Source of the DNA: JBBAAP01 sp043808305
GTDB taxonomy: Bacteria > Planctomycetota > MHYJ01 > JACQXL01
Direction of reading: 5' to 3'
NCBI GenBank assembly: GCA_043808305.1
Contig: JAZDFB010000094.1
Location: 1 to 36,405, forward strand
DNA length: 36,405 nt
Position 1 is the stretch's first letter. Each line of letters opens with the position of its first letter. Below, in pieces: positions 25,319-33,544 of this stretch. Both the position numbers and the translations under genes were made by a program. The notes beneath the pieces are model-generated. The model worked only from the letters and a program-made list of their open reading frames with translations, was not told the DNA's origin and ran no database searches.

Positions 25319-27235
25319 CTATTTCCCCTGTTCGAACAATTCCTGCCTCAATATCCTGAGCGCTTCGAGGTCGTCGTATTCCCTACCCCTAAACCCGCCG
25401 GCCTGGCGGTTGATGGACTCGGCCTTCTGCTCCAGGTCTATCCCGCTCATTATCGCCTTATGTATCGTCTTAGGCGTTATCTTATACTTCTTGTTATAGG
25501 CCAGCTGGATATTGCGCCGGCGGGTGGTCTCGTCTATGGCCTTCTGCATCGAGCCGGTCATCTGGTCGGCGTAAAGCACCACCAGCCCGTTGATGTTCCG
25601 TGCCGTCCGACCGACCGTCTGGATGATGGACGTGGTCGAGCGCAGGAAACCCTCCTTATCCGCGTCCAGGATGGCCACCATTGACACCTCGGGCAGGTCC
25701 AGCCCCTCACGCAGCAGGTTGACGCCGACCAGCACGTCAAACTTGCCCTCGCGCAGTTGCCTGAGAATCTGGGTACGCTCGATGGTGTCTATCTCCGAAT
25801 GCAGGTACCGGCCCTTGATGTTCTTGCCTTGGAAATAAACGCTCAGGTCCTCGGCCAGCCGCTTGGTCAGGGTGGTCACCAGTATGCGCTCCTTGCGCTT
25901 AACACGGGCAACAATTTCCTTTTCCAGGTCTTCTACCTGTCCGGTAATCGGACGGACGACTATCTGCGGGTCGACCAGCCCGGTCGGGCGGATAATCTGC
26001 TCGGCCACCTCGCCCTTGGTCCGGGCCATTTCATACGGTCCGGGCGTAGCCGAAACGTATACCACCTGATTGACCGCCTTCTCCCATTCGTCAAACTGCA
26101 TCGGCCGGTTATCCAGCGCCGAGGGCAGTCTGAATCCGTACTGGATGAGCACCTCCTTGCGGGCCCGGTCGCCGAAGAACATCCCGCGCACCTGCGGAAC
26201 GCCCGTGTGCGACTCGTCCATAAAGCACAGGAAGTCCTTGGGAAAATAATCCACCAGCGTGTAAGGCCTCTGCCCGGCCAGCCGCCCGCTGAAATGGCGC
26301 GAATAGTTCTCTATGCCCTTGCAATAGCCCAGCTCCTGCAACATCTCCAAATCATAGTTGGTCCGGGTCTTCAGACGCTGCGCCTCAAGCAGTTTCTTCT
26401 GCTTCTTCAATTGGGCCAAAGTCTCCTTGAGCTCCTGCCGGATGGACTTAACCGCCCGGCCTACCTTGGATTCCGGGATGACGAAATGCTTGGCCGGGAA
26501 GACGTTGTAACTCTTGAGCGTTTCCATCACCTGCCCCGTCAGCGGATGGAAGCGGCTGATTTCCCTGATGAAGCTGGAAGTGGCAGTCTGGCTGAAAACG
26601 ACCTTGATAGCCGTCTCGTCGTAGGCCGGGAAAATCTCCACCGACTCCCCGCGCACCCGGAACAGGCCGGCCTTGAACTCGTATTCATTGCGCTCGTATT
26701 GCATCTCTATCAAGCGCTTGATTACCGACTCGCGGCTGAGTGCATCGCCGGCCCGCAGGGGCAGGGCCATACCGGCATAGTCTTCCGGGTCGCCCAGTCC
26801 GTAGATGCAGGAAACGCTGGACACTATAATCACATCCCGGCGCGACATCAGGGACGAAGTCGCCGCCAGCCTTAGGCGCTCCAGGTTCTCGTTTATGGCA
26901 GCGTCCTTTTCTATGTACATATCCTTGTGCGGGATATAGGCCTCGGGCTGGTAATAGTCGTAATAACTGACGAAATAATGCACCGCGTTATGCGGGAACA
27001 GCTCCTTAAACTCGGCGTACAACTGGGCGGCCAGGGTCTTGTTAGGCGACATAATCAGCGCCGGACGGTTGGTGTTATTGATGACGTGGGCCATAGTAAA
27101 GGTCTTACCCGAACCGGTCACGCCCAGAAGGGTCTGGTGCGGACTGCCGGCCAGGATGCCGGCGGTCAGTTGCTTTATGGCCGCGGGCTGGTCGCCCCTG
27201 GGCTTGAGCTTGGTGACTAACTTGAATTTATCCAT
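25319..27235 (-). CDS. uvrB: Excinuclease ABC subunit B
   Basis: UvrB is the damage-verifying helicase-like core of nucleotide excision repair. The 638-residue protein has GVTGSGKT (38-45), the damage-probing hairpin SYYDYYQPEAYIP, FMDESHTGVPQ (motif II), YVSATPG, TTLTKRLAEDL and VGVNLLREGLDLPEVSMVAI. It is 20-50 residues shorter than usual: the C-terminal UVR motif that binds UvrC is not recognisable, and the chain ends EYDDLEALRILRQELFEQGK. The stop lies 9 bp from a dispersed repeat, so the end may have been trimmed. Read minus, it is upstream of the TPR gene. Confidence 0.95.
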   Translation of the reverse strand: MDKFKLVTKLKPRGDQPAAIKQLTAGILAGSPHQTLLGVTGSGKTFTMAHVINNTNRPALIMSPNKTLAAQLYAEFKELFPHNAVHYFVSYYDYYQPEAYIPHKDMYIEKDAAINENLERLRLAATSSLMSRRDVIIVSSVSCIYGLGDPEDYAGMALPLRAGDALSRESVIKRLIEMQYERNEYEFKAGLFRVRGESVEIFPAYDETAIKVVFSQTATSSFIREISRFHPLTGQVMETLKSYNVFPAKHFVIPESKVGRAVKSIRQELKETLAQLKKQKKLLEAQRLKTRTNYDLEMLQELGYCKGIENYSRHFSGRLAGQRPYTLVDYFPKDFLCFMDESHTGVPQVRGMFFGDRARKEVLIQYGFRLPSALDNRPMQFDEWEKAVNQVVYVSATPGPYEMARTKGEVAEQIIRPTGLVDPQIVVRPITGQVEDLEKEIVARVKRKERILVTTLTKRLAEDLSVYFQGKNIKGRYLHSEIDTIERTQILRQLREGKFDVLVGVNLLREGLDLPEVSMVAILDADKEGFLRSTTSIIQTVGRTARNINGLVVLYADQMTGSMQKAIDETTRRRNIQLAYNKKYKITPKTIHKAIMSGIDLEQKAESINRQAGGFRGREYDDLEALRILRQELFEQGK

Positions 27236-27339
27236 ATTATTAGACTCTAAAAACTACTATCCTTGGCAACAAAGTCAAGAGTAACCGAACAAAACAAGCT
27301 ATTGTCTTGACATAAAGCGCATAACTATTAAATTTCTAT

Positions 27340-27352
27340 GATAATGATTATA
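27340..27352. promoter_or_regulatory. Fur-box-like palindrome
   Basis: GATAAT-G-ATTATA matches the 6-1-6 Fur hexamer pattern at 11 of 12 positions. It lies 33 bp before the start of the surface-protein gene and downstream of TTGACA (27307-27312). The sequence is AT-rich, so chance is a real possibility. Confidence 0.3.
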
Positions 27353-27384
27353 GTTAAATAATAACCTGATAAAAGGATAATGTC

Positions 27385-30300
27385 ATGCGCAGCAATTCGA
27401 TATTCAAAATCGCCGCGGTTATTATGTTTGTAGCTTATATCACCGCGTTTAACTACGGTGGTTGCGGCGGTGGAGGTAGTACTGGCAGTAGCGGTATACC
27501 AATACCACAACCTGCACCAGTTCCTGATCAGGTAACTTCGCCTGTGCCGGCTGATAACGCCGCCAATGTCCCGTTTCCCCAGCAGTTAAGCTGGGCATCA
27601 GCTGCCGGAGCCGATTCCTACGATGTCTATTTCGGGCTGACCTGCACCGGCTGGACTGCGGTTACTAACACAACCACCACGGGTTATAACCCCGGTCCAT
27701 TGAGCTATAACACTGCCTATTACTGGCGGATAGACGCCATCAACGCTGTCGGAACCACCGCCGGCCAGGCCTGGAGTTTCCAGACGGTTGCCAACCAGGC
27801 GCCGACCCTGGCCGCCATCGGCGACAAAATAGTCTCGGAAGCCAGCCTGCTGACATTTGCCATCTGCGCCACCGACCCTGAGGGTGCGTCATTGGCCTAT
27901 TCGGCCAGCGGACTGCCCGCCGGCGCCGCGTTCATTACAAGCACCGGGACTTTTTCCTGGACCCCGAACTTCACCCAGGCCAACAGCTATAATGCAACAT
28001 TCCGGGCCACCGACGCCGACGGACTGTTTGACGAAGAATCCATCACCATCACCGTAAACAACCTGAACAGGGCGCCGGTTCTTACCTCGCCCGGCGACCG
28101 GACCGTAAACGAGAATGCGCTCCTGTCATTAACTCTTTCCGCCGCAGACCCGGACAGCGATACCATCGTCTACTCAATGGTCTCAACGCCGACCGGCGCC
28201 GCTTTTGTTGCAGGCGTGTTTACTTGGACCCCGGACTATACCCAGGCCGGTAGTTACCCGGTCACCTTTACCGCCACAGCCAACGGCCAGTCAGATTCCA
28301 AGGCCATCACCATCACGGTCAACAACGTCAACCGAGCACCCACCCTTAACGCCATCGGTAACCAAATAATAAATGAAGACTCATTATTGACCTTTATCAT
28401 ATTGGCCATCGACCCGGACTCCGACGCCCTGACCTATTCAGCCACCGGCCTGCCCGCCGGCGCCGCATTCGACGCTGGAACCCGGACTTTCTTCTGGACC
28501 CCCGGCTACACCCAGACCGGCAACTACAACGTCACATTCAGGGTCGCCGACGCCGATGGATTATTTACCGAAGAAATCATAACCATCTCTGTCGGCGATG
28601 TCAACCGGCCGCCGGTGCTGTCAGCTATCGGCAACCGGGCCGTAGCCGAAAATCAATTGCTAACCTTCATCATATCCGGCACCGACCCGGACCCTGACGT
28701 CCTGACCTATTCGGCCAGCGGACTGCCCGCCGGCGCCACGTTTGTTACCGGCACCGGGACTTTTTCCTGGACCCCGGACTACACTCAGGCTAACAACTAT
28801 AACATCATCTTCACCGTCACCGACAACGGCACCGGCAATATGGCTGACAGCGAAACCATCACCATCACCGTCAATAATACGGACAGAGCCCCGGTCCTAA
28901 CGTCGCCCGGCCCGCAGGCAGTGAATGAAAATGCAAATCTGACATTTCCGTTATCAGCCACAGACCCGGATGCCGGCGATACCATCACCTACTCAATGGC
29001 CGGGACAACAACCGGAGCTACCCTGATTGCGGGCACCTTCTCCTGGACGCCTGATTATACCCAGGCTGACGTTTATACCGTGGTATTCACAGCAACATCC
29101 AATGCCCTGACAAATTCCAAGACAATTATTATTGCAGTAAACAATGTAGACAGAGCTCCGGTATTGACCTCGCCCGGCCCGCAGGCAGTCAATGAGAACG
29201 TAAACCTGACATTCCCCTTATCAGCCACAGACCCGGACAGCGATACCATCGCCTACTCAATGGCCGGGACCGCGACCGGAGCCACCTTGATTGCCGGCAC
29301 ATTCTCCTGGACGCCCGGTTACACGCAGGCCGACGTTTATACCGTGGTATTCACGGCAACATCCAACGCACTGGCGGATTCCAAGACCATTGTCATCACC
29401 GTAAACAATGTAGACCGTCCGCCCGAATTAACCTCGCCTAACAATCAGTCCATAAACGAGTACCAGCCATTAACCATCACGCTCGTGGCAATAGACCCTG
29501 ACGGCGACCCCGTCAACTACTCTATGGTCTCAACACCGACCGGCGCCGCTTTTATTGCAGGCGTGTTTACCTGGACCCCGGACTATACCCAGTCCGGCGC
29601 TTACCCGGTCACCTTTACCGCCACAGCCAACGGCCTGACGGATTCCGAGGCCATCACCATCACCGTCAATGACGCCCTTGAAATTTCCAATCGCGGCGGC
29701 GGTAACTGGCAGTATTACCGTCCCATAACCATAACTAATAGCGCTTCCGTCCTAACCGATTGCCAGGTAACGGTCATTCCCTTCAACGACCAAGCCGTGT
29801 CTGATACCTGGCTCTATAATGCCGGGCTGGTCGGTTCGTGGCATTTCTCCGAAGGCATCGGGCAATCGCTGTTGGATATGTCCGGCAACGGCAATAACGG
29901 CCAATTGGGCTCAACCTCAGGCGCCGACGCCAGCGACCCGTCCTGGACCGCCGGCGGCCGGTTCGGTAATGCGCTTACATTCGACGGCGTGGATGACTAT
30001 GTCTCGGTCGCCAACGAGCCCCCCTTTGACCTTACCGCCCAAGTCACCGTAGAATCCTGGGTAAAATTATCGGCCTCACAATCCGCCTCGACTATGTGGG
30101 GCATTGCCGCCAAAGGTTACGACGGAATCTTCCCTTACGCGCTCATCCATACCAACAACACCGGCATTGACGGCGCCAAATACGGGTTTGCTTTCGGCGG
30201 CGTCACCGGCGGCCTCTGGAAGCTGGCCGGCTCCACCGATAGCGGCTCTTTAGCCGCGGTCGGGCAATGGTATTACGTGGTTGGCACCTACGACGGCGCC

Positions 30301-31374
30301 AAATTTAATATCTATGTGAACGGCGCTTTTGTCGCCAGCAGCGACAACACCACCATAGCCCTGAATAATATCCCCGTCAGCATCGGCGCCTTCTACGAAA
30401 ACGGCCCGCCCAAATATTTTCTTAACGGCGCAATAGACGAAGTCCGCATCTACAACCGGGCCCTGTCCGCCGCCGAGATTGCCGCCCGCTACAACAGCAA
30501 CGCGCCCAAGGTCAAGGGCGACTGCGCCGACATCAGGTTCACCAACTCCGACGCCACCCAGGAATATGGCTACTGGCAGGAAACCGACAACCGCTTCCGG
30601 GTAAAACTGCCGACACTGCCTACCGGCGACTCGATGCTCCGTATGTATTACGGCAATGTCTCGGCCACCGATTCCGGCAGTCTGGCCAACGTCTACGGTG
30701 CAAGCATTGTCGGTTTCTGGCCGTTCAATGAAGGTGCCGGCGCCACCACCTACGACCGCTCCGGCAATGCCGGCCACGGCACCCTTTATAACAGCCCAAC
30801 TTGGACCGCCGGCGGCAGGTTCGGCAATGCGCTTTCATTTGACGGAACGAATGATTATTTAACTACTGTCAGCAATACCGGCATTTCCGGCACCTCTCCG
30901 AGAACTACTGAATTCTGGGCGAAAATGAACGCCAACCCTTCCTCCGGCCTGGGTTTTTCTTTGGTATATTTCGGGACAACCGCATCTAACCTGCTTTATG
31001 CCGCCACAGTTACTAGGCCCGGCGGAGGTTTATCTGCCAACAAAACCTTATTCTTCGGCGGTTATTCCAATGATTTATTAGGCGTGGCCACCTTGGAGCT
31101 AAGCACCTGGTATCATTTTGCCATTACTTACGACGGAACGACATTAAAAATGTATGTAAACGGCGTTTTAGACAACAGCGTAGCCAAGACGCTCAATACC
31201 GCCAACAATGTCACAGTCATGGGATATCCTCCGGCCGGGGATTGGTCGTATTACAACGGCCTCATAGACGAAACCCGCATCTACAACCGAGTCTTGACGG
31301 CGGCTGAGATTGCCTCCCGCTATGTTGCGCCGGCAAACGACCCGTCCGCCAGCGCCCCGGGAGCTGAGCAATAA
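27385..31374 (+). CDS. Large surface protein with Ig-like (He_PIG), DUF2341 and LamG domains
   Basis: This 1329-residue protein starts with a signal peptide and an atypical lipobox-like YGGC (Cys27), followed by a Gly/Ser/Pro linker, so it is probably a surface lipoprotein. Residues 45-135 form an Fn3-like domain. Seven He_PIG-type Ig repeats of 87-92 residues follow (138-226, 228-314, 316-405, 407-498, 499-587, 588-675, 677-763), each with WTP-x-(Y/F)-TQ. Then come the first half of DUF2341 (about 774-800), a LamG/concanavalin-like domain (about 813-1036), the second half of DUF2341 (about 1045-1090) and a second LamG domain (about 1107-1313). Such proteins bind glycans or other cells. No sortase or autotransporter signal is seen. 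GATAAAAGGATAATGTC gives a fair ribosome binding site. Confidence 0.9.
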   Translation: MRSNSIFKIAAVIMFVAYITAFNYGGCGGGGSTGSSGIPIPQPAPVPDQVTSPVPADNAANVPFPQQLSWASAAGADSYDVYFGLTCTGWTAVTNTTTTGYNPGPLSYNTAYYWRIDAINAVGTTAGQAWSFQTVANQAPTLAAIGDKIVSEASLLTFAICATDPEGASLAYSASGLPAGAAFITSTGTFSWTPNFTQANSYNATFRATDADGLFDEESITITVNNLNRAPVLTSPGDRTVNENALLSLTLSAADPDSDTIVYSMVSTPTGAAFVAGVFTWTPDYTQAGSYPVTFTATANGQSDSKAITITVNNVNRAPTLNAIGNQIINEDSLLTFIILAIDPDSDALTYSATGLPAGAAFDAGTRTFFWTPGYTQTGNYNVTFRVADADGLFTEEIITISVGDVNRPPVLSAIGNRAVAENQLLTFIISGTDPDPDVLTYSASGLPAGATFVTGTGTFSWTPDYTQANNYNIIFTVTDNGTGNMADSETITITVNNTDRAPVLTSPGPQAVNENANLTFPLSATDPDAGDTITYSMAGTTTGATLIAGTFSWTPDYTQADVYTVVFTATSNALTNSKTIIIAVNNVDRAPVLTSPGPQAVNENVNLTFPLSATDPDSDTIAYSMAGTATGATLIAGTFSWTPGYTQADVYTVVFTATSNALADSKTIVITVNNVDRPPELTSPNNQSINEYQPLTITLVAIDPDGDPVNYSMVSTPTGAAFIAGVFTWTPDYTQSGAYPVTFTATANGLTDSEAITITVNDALEISNRGGGNWQYYRPITITNSASVLTDCQVTVIPFNDQAVSDTWLYNAGLVGSWHFSEGIGQSLLDMSGNGNNGQLGSTSGADASDPSWTAGGRFGNALTFDGVDDYVSVANEPPFDLTAQVTVESWVKLSASQSASTMWGIAAKGYDGIFPYALIHTNNTGIDGAKYGFAFGGVTGGLWKLAGSTDSGSLAAVGQWYYVVGTYDGAKFNIYVNGAFVASSDNTTIALNNIPVSIGAFYENGPPKYFLNGAIDEVRIYNRALSAAEIAARYNSNAPKVKGDCADIRFTNSDATQEYGYWQETDNRFRVKLPTLPTGDSMLRMYYGNVSATDSGSLANVYGASIVGFWPFNEGAGATTYDRSGNAGHGTLYNSPTWTAGGRFGNALSFDGTNDYLTTVSNTGISGTSPRTTEFWAKMNANPSSGLGFSLVYFGTTASNLLYAATVTRPGGGLSANKTLFFGGYSNDLLGVATLELSTWYHFAITYDGTTLKMYVNGVLDNSVAKTLNTANNVTVMGYPPAGDWSYYNGLIDETRIYNRVLTAAEIASRYVAPANDPSASAPGAEQ
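27796..29673 (+). repeat. Seven tandem Ig-like coding repeats
   Basis: The repeats fall in two types. Units 1, 3 and 4 carry YSA-(S/T)-GLPAGA, and units 2, 5, 6 and 7 carry YSM. Units 5 and 6 are nearly identical (TSPGPQAVNEN, then NLTFPLSATDPD), pointing to recent tandem duplication. Units 2 and 7 share YSMVSTPTGAAF and AGVFTWTPDYTQ almost exactly, pointing to gene conversion. Confidence 0.85.
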
Positions 31375-31456
31375 TAAGTTTGTCATAATACCGGAATATA
31401 GCGATATAAAGAGACACTTCCTACCGGCGGTAACGCGCTAAGCAGGCCTATTTAAG

Positions 31457-31808
31457 GGCATTATTTTACCAAATCCACCCGATTTTGCCCTAATTCCTAA
31501 ATTTCAGCTTTATTCAGACATACCGTAGTCTTTTATCAACCGATACGGTTTAGCTTGATAACCAATGCCAAGCCTTATCATCAGTGCAAAACAGTAAGTT
31601 GATAAGAAACGGTGCCTGTTTGTATTCCAAACACGGTCTGTTTGCCAAATAGATGCTGTTTCTTTGGTAATCCAATGCCAAGTCTTATCATCAATGCAAA
31701 ACAATACGATTATAAGAAACGGCACCTGTTTTGGTTAGAGATGCCGTTTGTTTATATTACAGGCACCATTCCTTTTGACCATAGACCGTATGGGTAGCGA
31801 TAAGGGGG
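31457..31808. repeat. Array A: degenerate 22-bp-period tandem array
   Basis: About 16 consecutive 22-bp units (grid 31457, 31479, 31501 and every 22 bp to 31787) share a pattern: purine-C at positions 1-2, a T(C/G)TTT core at 7-11, A at 14, 17 and 21, and T or C at 22. Units at 31567, 31589 and 31611 are repeated with few changes at 31677, 31699 and 31721, a 110-bp (5 x 22) higher-order repeat. The unit length is not a multiple of three, so it is not coding. It lies between convergent genes. Confidence 0.7.
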
Positions 31809-31816
31809 GTGGGGGG
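31804..31816 (+). repeat. G6-T-G6 tract, first copy
   Basis: GGGGGGTGGGGGG is followed within 5 bases by CCCCC (31821-31825), allowing a GGGGG/CCCCC hairpin. A near-identical G7-T-G6 occurs at 32096-32109 just before array B. The 300 bp between them show no gene and only faint 22-bp periodicity. Confidence 0.6.
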
Positions 31817-32095
31817 ACTTCCCCCTCTTTATAAGTTATTATTTAATAAGGGGTTGTAAGAGCCAGAAGTGCCAAAAACAGCTATTTTACCCTAAAAAAT
31901 AGGGGTATTTAGCCTATGCCTGGGGCTGGTATTGGAGGTGTTCGGTCTTGGTCAGGCAGATATAGGTTCCCTTAGGTCATATCCCCCCGATGTAATGCAC
32001 TAATAAGATCCATTCCCATATAGCCTGTAACGGATTGGAAGGCTTTTTTGACCGCAAACCATTTGTTTTACTGCACTACAGGGCATTTTCACTCA

Positions 32096-32134
32096 GGGGG
32101 GGTGGGGGGTAGGGTATAGGGGGGTATACCCCCC
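32096..32134. other. G-quadruplex-capable tract overlapping a perfect GC hairpin
   Basis: Four G runs (7, 6, 3 and 6 long, at 32096, 32104, 32112 and 32119) have loops of 1, 2 and 4 bases, the pattern of a stable intramolecular G-quadruplex. The last run also forms GGGGGGTATACCCCCC (32119-32134), a perfect 16-bp palindrome that opens array B. The two folds are mutually exclusive. Confidence 0.7.
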
Positions 32135-32453
32135 GGCCGGTATCCGTATACCCTTAAGCCGATATGGGTATATCTCACAACCCCGAACCGTATACCTATC
32201 AGCCCGTAATGGCATACCCTAATGCCGATATCCGTATACCCGATGGCAAGTAACAGTATACCTTATGGCAGGTATTGGTATACCCCCGGGCCGGGATTAG
32301 TATACCATACAGCCGGTAATCGTATACTCCACAGCAGATATCCGTATACCGGCTGGCCGCCATTAGTATATACCTTGGCCCGTAAGGGTGTACCCTTTGG
32401 CCGGTAACCGTATACCCCCGGGCCAAAATAGGACTACCCCGGAGTCTTTTTGC
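32124..32453. repeat. Array B: 15-unit, exactly 22-bp-phased tandem array
   Basis: Units start at 32124 and every 22 bp to 32432, with no insertion or deletion. Positions 1-7 read GTATACC (G1, T4 and A5 invariant in 15 of 15; the others 13 of 15). Positions 13-15 read GCC (14, 14 and 12 of 15) and A19 is kept in 14 of 15, while positions 8-12 and 20-22 are nearly random. Several junctions form short dyads such as GGTAT-N4-ATACC. One unit has GATAT-N4-ATATC, where both arms changed together. 22 bp is not a codon multiple. The array is followed by a T-rich stretch (32447-32498). Confidence 0.9.
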
Positions 32454-32500
32454 GGTTTTTTACGAAAATTCTTATTTTTTTTGTCATTTTTTGTTAATAT

Positions 32501-32524
32501 GCCCGTTTCTATATATAGAGGGGC
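32501..32524. repeat. Hairpin with TCTATATATAGA core
   Basis: GCCC (32501-32504) and GGGC (32521-32524) close a perfect 12-bp palindrome at 32508-32519. It follows a T-rich stretch and lies outside array B. It has no T-run on either strand, so a terminator role is not supported. Confidence 0.45.
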
Positions 32525-32592
32525 AAATGATGTAATTAAGTAAGCTGATTTATCCCAAAGGGAGGCTACGCTCGCAGATTAAGCGGAATAAG

Positions 32593-32754
32593 CCCCGGTG
32601 CCTCACGATAAACATCGGGGTTCCTGCTGGCACTGGCCCCAATAGAACTGCTCTCATTGGGATAAGTGCCAGTACGTCGTATACTCCGACTGCCACTAAA
32701 TGATAAGGTGACGGCCCCGCAGCTATCCGGCGGATAGTGCGGGGTCAAGGAACC
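32593..32754. other. Multi-hairpin region, possible structured RNA
   Basis: Several stems fit together. CCCCG/CGGGG (32593-32597 with 32616-32620) contains CGAT/ATCG. GGTTCC (32619-32624) pairs with GGAACC (32749-32754). Within that, CTGGCACT/AGTGCCAG (32627-32634 with 32665-32672) contains CCCAAT/ATTGGG, and CCCCGC-CTATCC pairs with GGATAG-GCGGGG (32715-32744). I recognise no known RNA class. The strand is unknown. Confidence 0.45.
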
Positions 32755-32832
32755 TATAACGCCCTACCGCCCCTGCGGGCCGCTATGGCTAACAGATTCT
32801 TAGATTTTCCTTGACAATCCGGACGGGCGGGA

Positions 32833-33522
32833 TTAATTTCCATCGATTTCTTCCATAATCCGCATTATATCCTTATCGGACCCGGCTATGGTAACAATAT
32901 CCCCCTTTTCAAGTATATCTGTTTCTTTGGGGACGATGTTAATTGTCTCTTCGTAGGCGTCTAAATCAGGGCCGGTGTGTTTTCTTTTCTTGATGGCAAT
33001 TAAATTAATCTTGTATTCTTTGGACGGCAGGACGTCGAGTATGGTCTTGCCGGATAACTTCTTGGATATCTCTATTTCGACAATACTGTAACCCTGTATC
33101 AGTTCGAAATAGCTCTTCAGGGCGGTGAATAACAGCCGGTGTGACAGTCGTTCAGCCGAATTTTCTTCGGGTTGGATAACCTCGTCGGCGCCGATAAGCT
33201 TTAAGATTCTGGCATGGGTGGCGTTGGTCGCCCGGGCGATGATCTTGGGAATTCCCAATTTCTTGGCCATAACAACTACCAGGGCGTTAGCCTCGAAATT
33301 AACGCCCATAGCCGCGACCAGGACGTCAGCCTTATCCACGCCCTGGGAACGCAGGTCTTTTTCGTCAGTGGCATCAAGCTTTACGGCCAGGCTGACCTCG
33401 TTTTTTATGTCTTCCACGATATCCATATTATTATCTATGGCAATAACCTCGGCGCCACGCTGGGCCATCTTCAGCGCCAGCGCTTTGCCGAATTCTCCTA
33501 AACCGATGACAGCGCATTTCAT
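32833..33522 (-). CDS. trkA: Trk/Ktr potassium uptake regulatory subunit
   Basis: This 229-residue cytoplasmic protein has one RCK/KTN NAD-binding domain (VIGLGEFGKALA at the start, IDNN at the end of beta-2, about residues 1-135) and a TrkA-C domain (about 140-225). It is the single-copy form, as in KtrA, rather than the double TrkA of E. coli. It gates the partner channel in response to nucleotides; in Firmicutes the C-terminal domain binds c-di-AMP. A strong AAGGAGGG precedes the ATG, 22 bp after the trkH stop. It is the last gene of its operon. Confidence 0.93.
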   Translation of the reverse strand: MKCAVIGLGEFGKALALKMAQRGAEVIAIDNNMDIVEDIKNEVSLAVKLDATDEKDLRSQGVDKADVLVAAMGVNFEANALVVVMAKKLGIPKIIARATNATHARILKLIGADEVIQPEENSAERLSHRLLFTALKSYFELIQGYSIVEIEISKKLSGKTILDVLPSKEYKINLIAIKKRKHTGPDLDAYEETINIVPKETDILEKGDIVTIAGSDKDIMRIMEEIDGN

Positions 33523-33544
33523 AAATCCCTCCTTTTAGCAGTTA

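Noticed and set aside
25757..26875. 372-residue plus-strand frame opposite uvrB
   Set aside because: It is a shadow of the strongly conserved uvrB gene, with no start signal or family resemblance.
31530..31720. DnaA boxes and a chromosomal origin in array A
   Set aside because: TTATC-containing words recur but none matches TTATCCACA. They are explained by the tandem units, and no dnaA or dnaN is nearby.
32199..32426. Open frames across array B on both strands (75 and 61 residues)
   Set aside because: The peptides repeat every 22 residues simply because a 22-bp unit without stops is read in successive frames. They have no ribosome binding site and no known fold.
32124..32453. CRISPR array
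   Set aside because: The period is constant at 22 bp and the variable positions are only 3-5 bases long, so there is no room for spacers. No cas gene is present.
32566..32748. 60-residue minus-strand open frame
   Set aside because: It coincides with a series of strong hairpins, has no ribosome binding site, and its Ser/Arg/Pro-rich sequence matches no known family.
32747..32770. Integron attC-like site
   Set aside because: The palindromes lack the required RYYYAAC/GTTRRRY core pair and no integrase is present.
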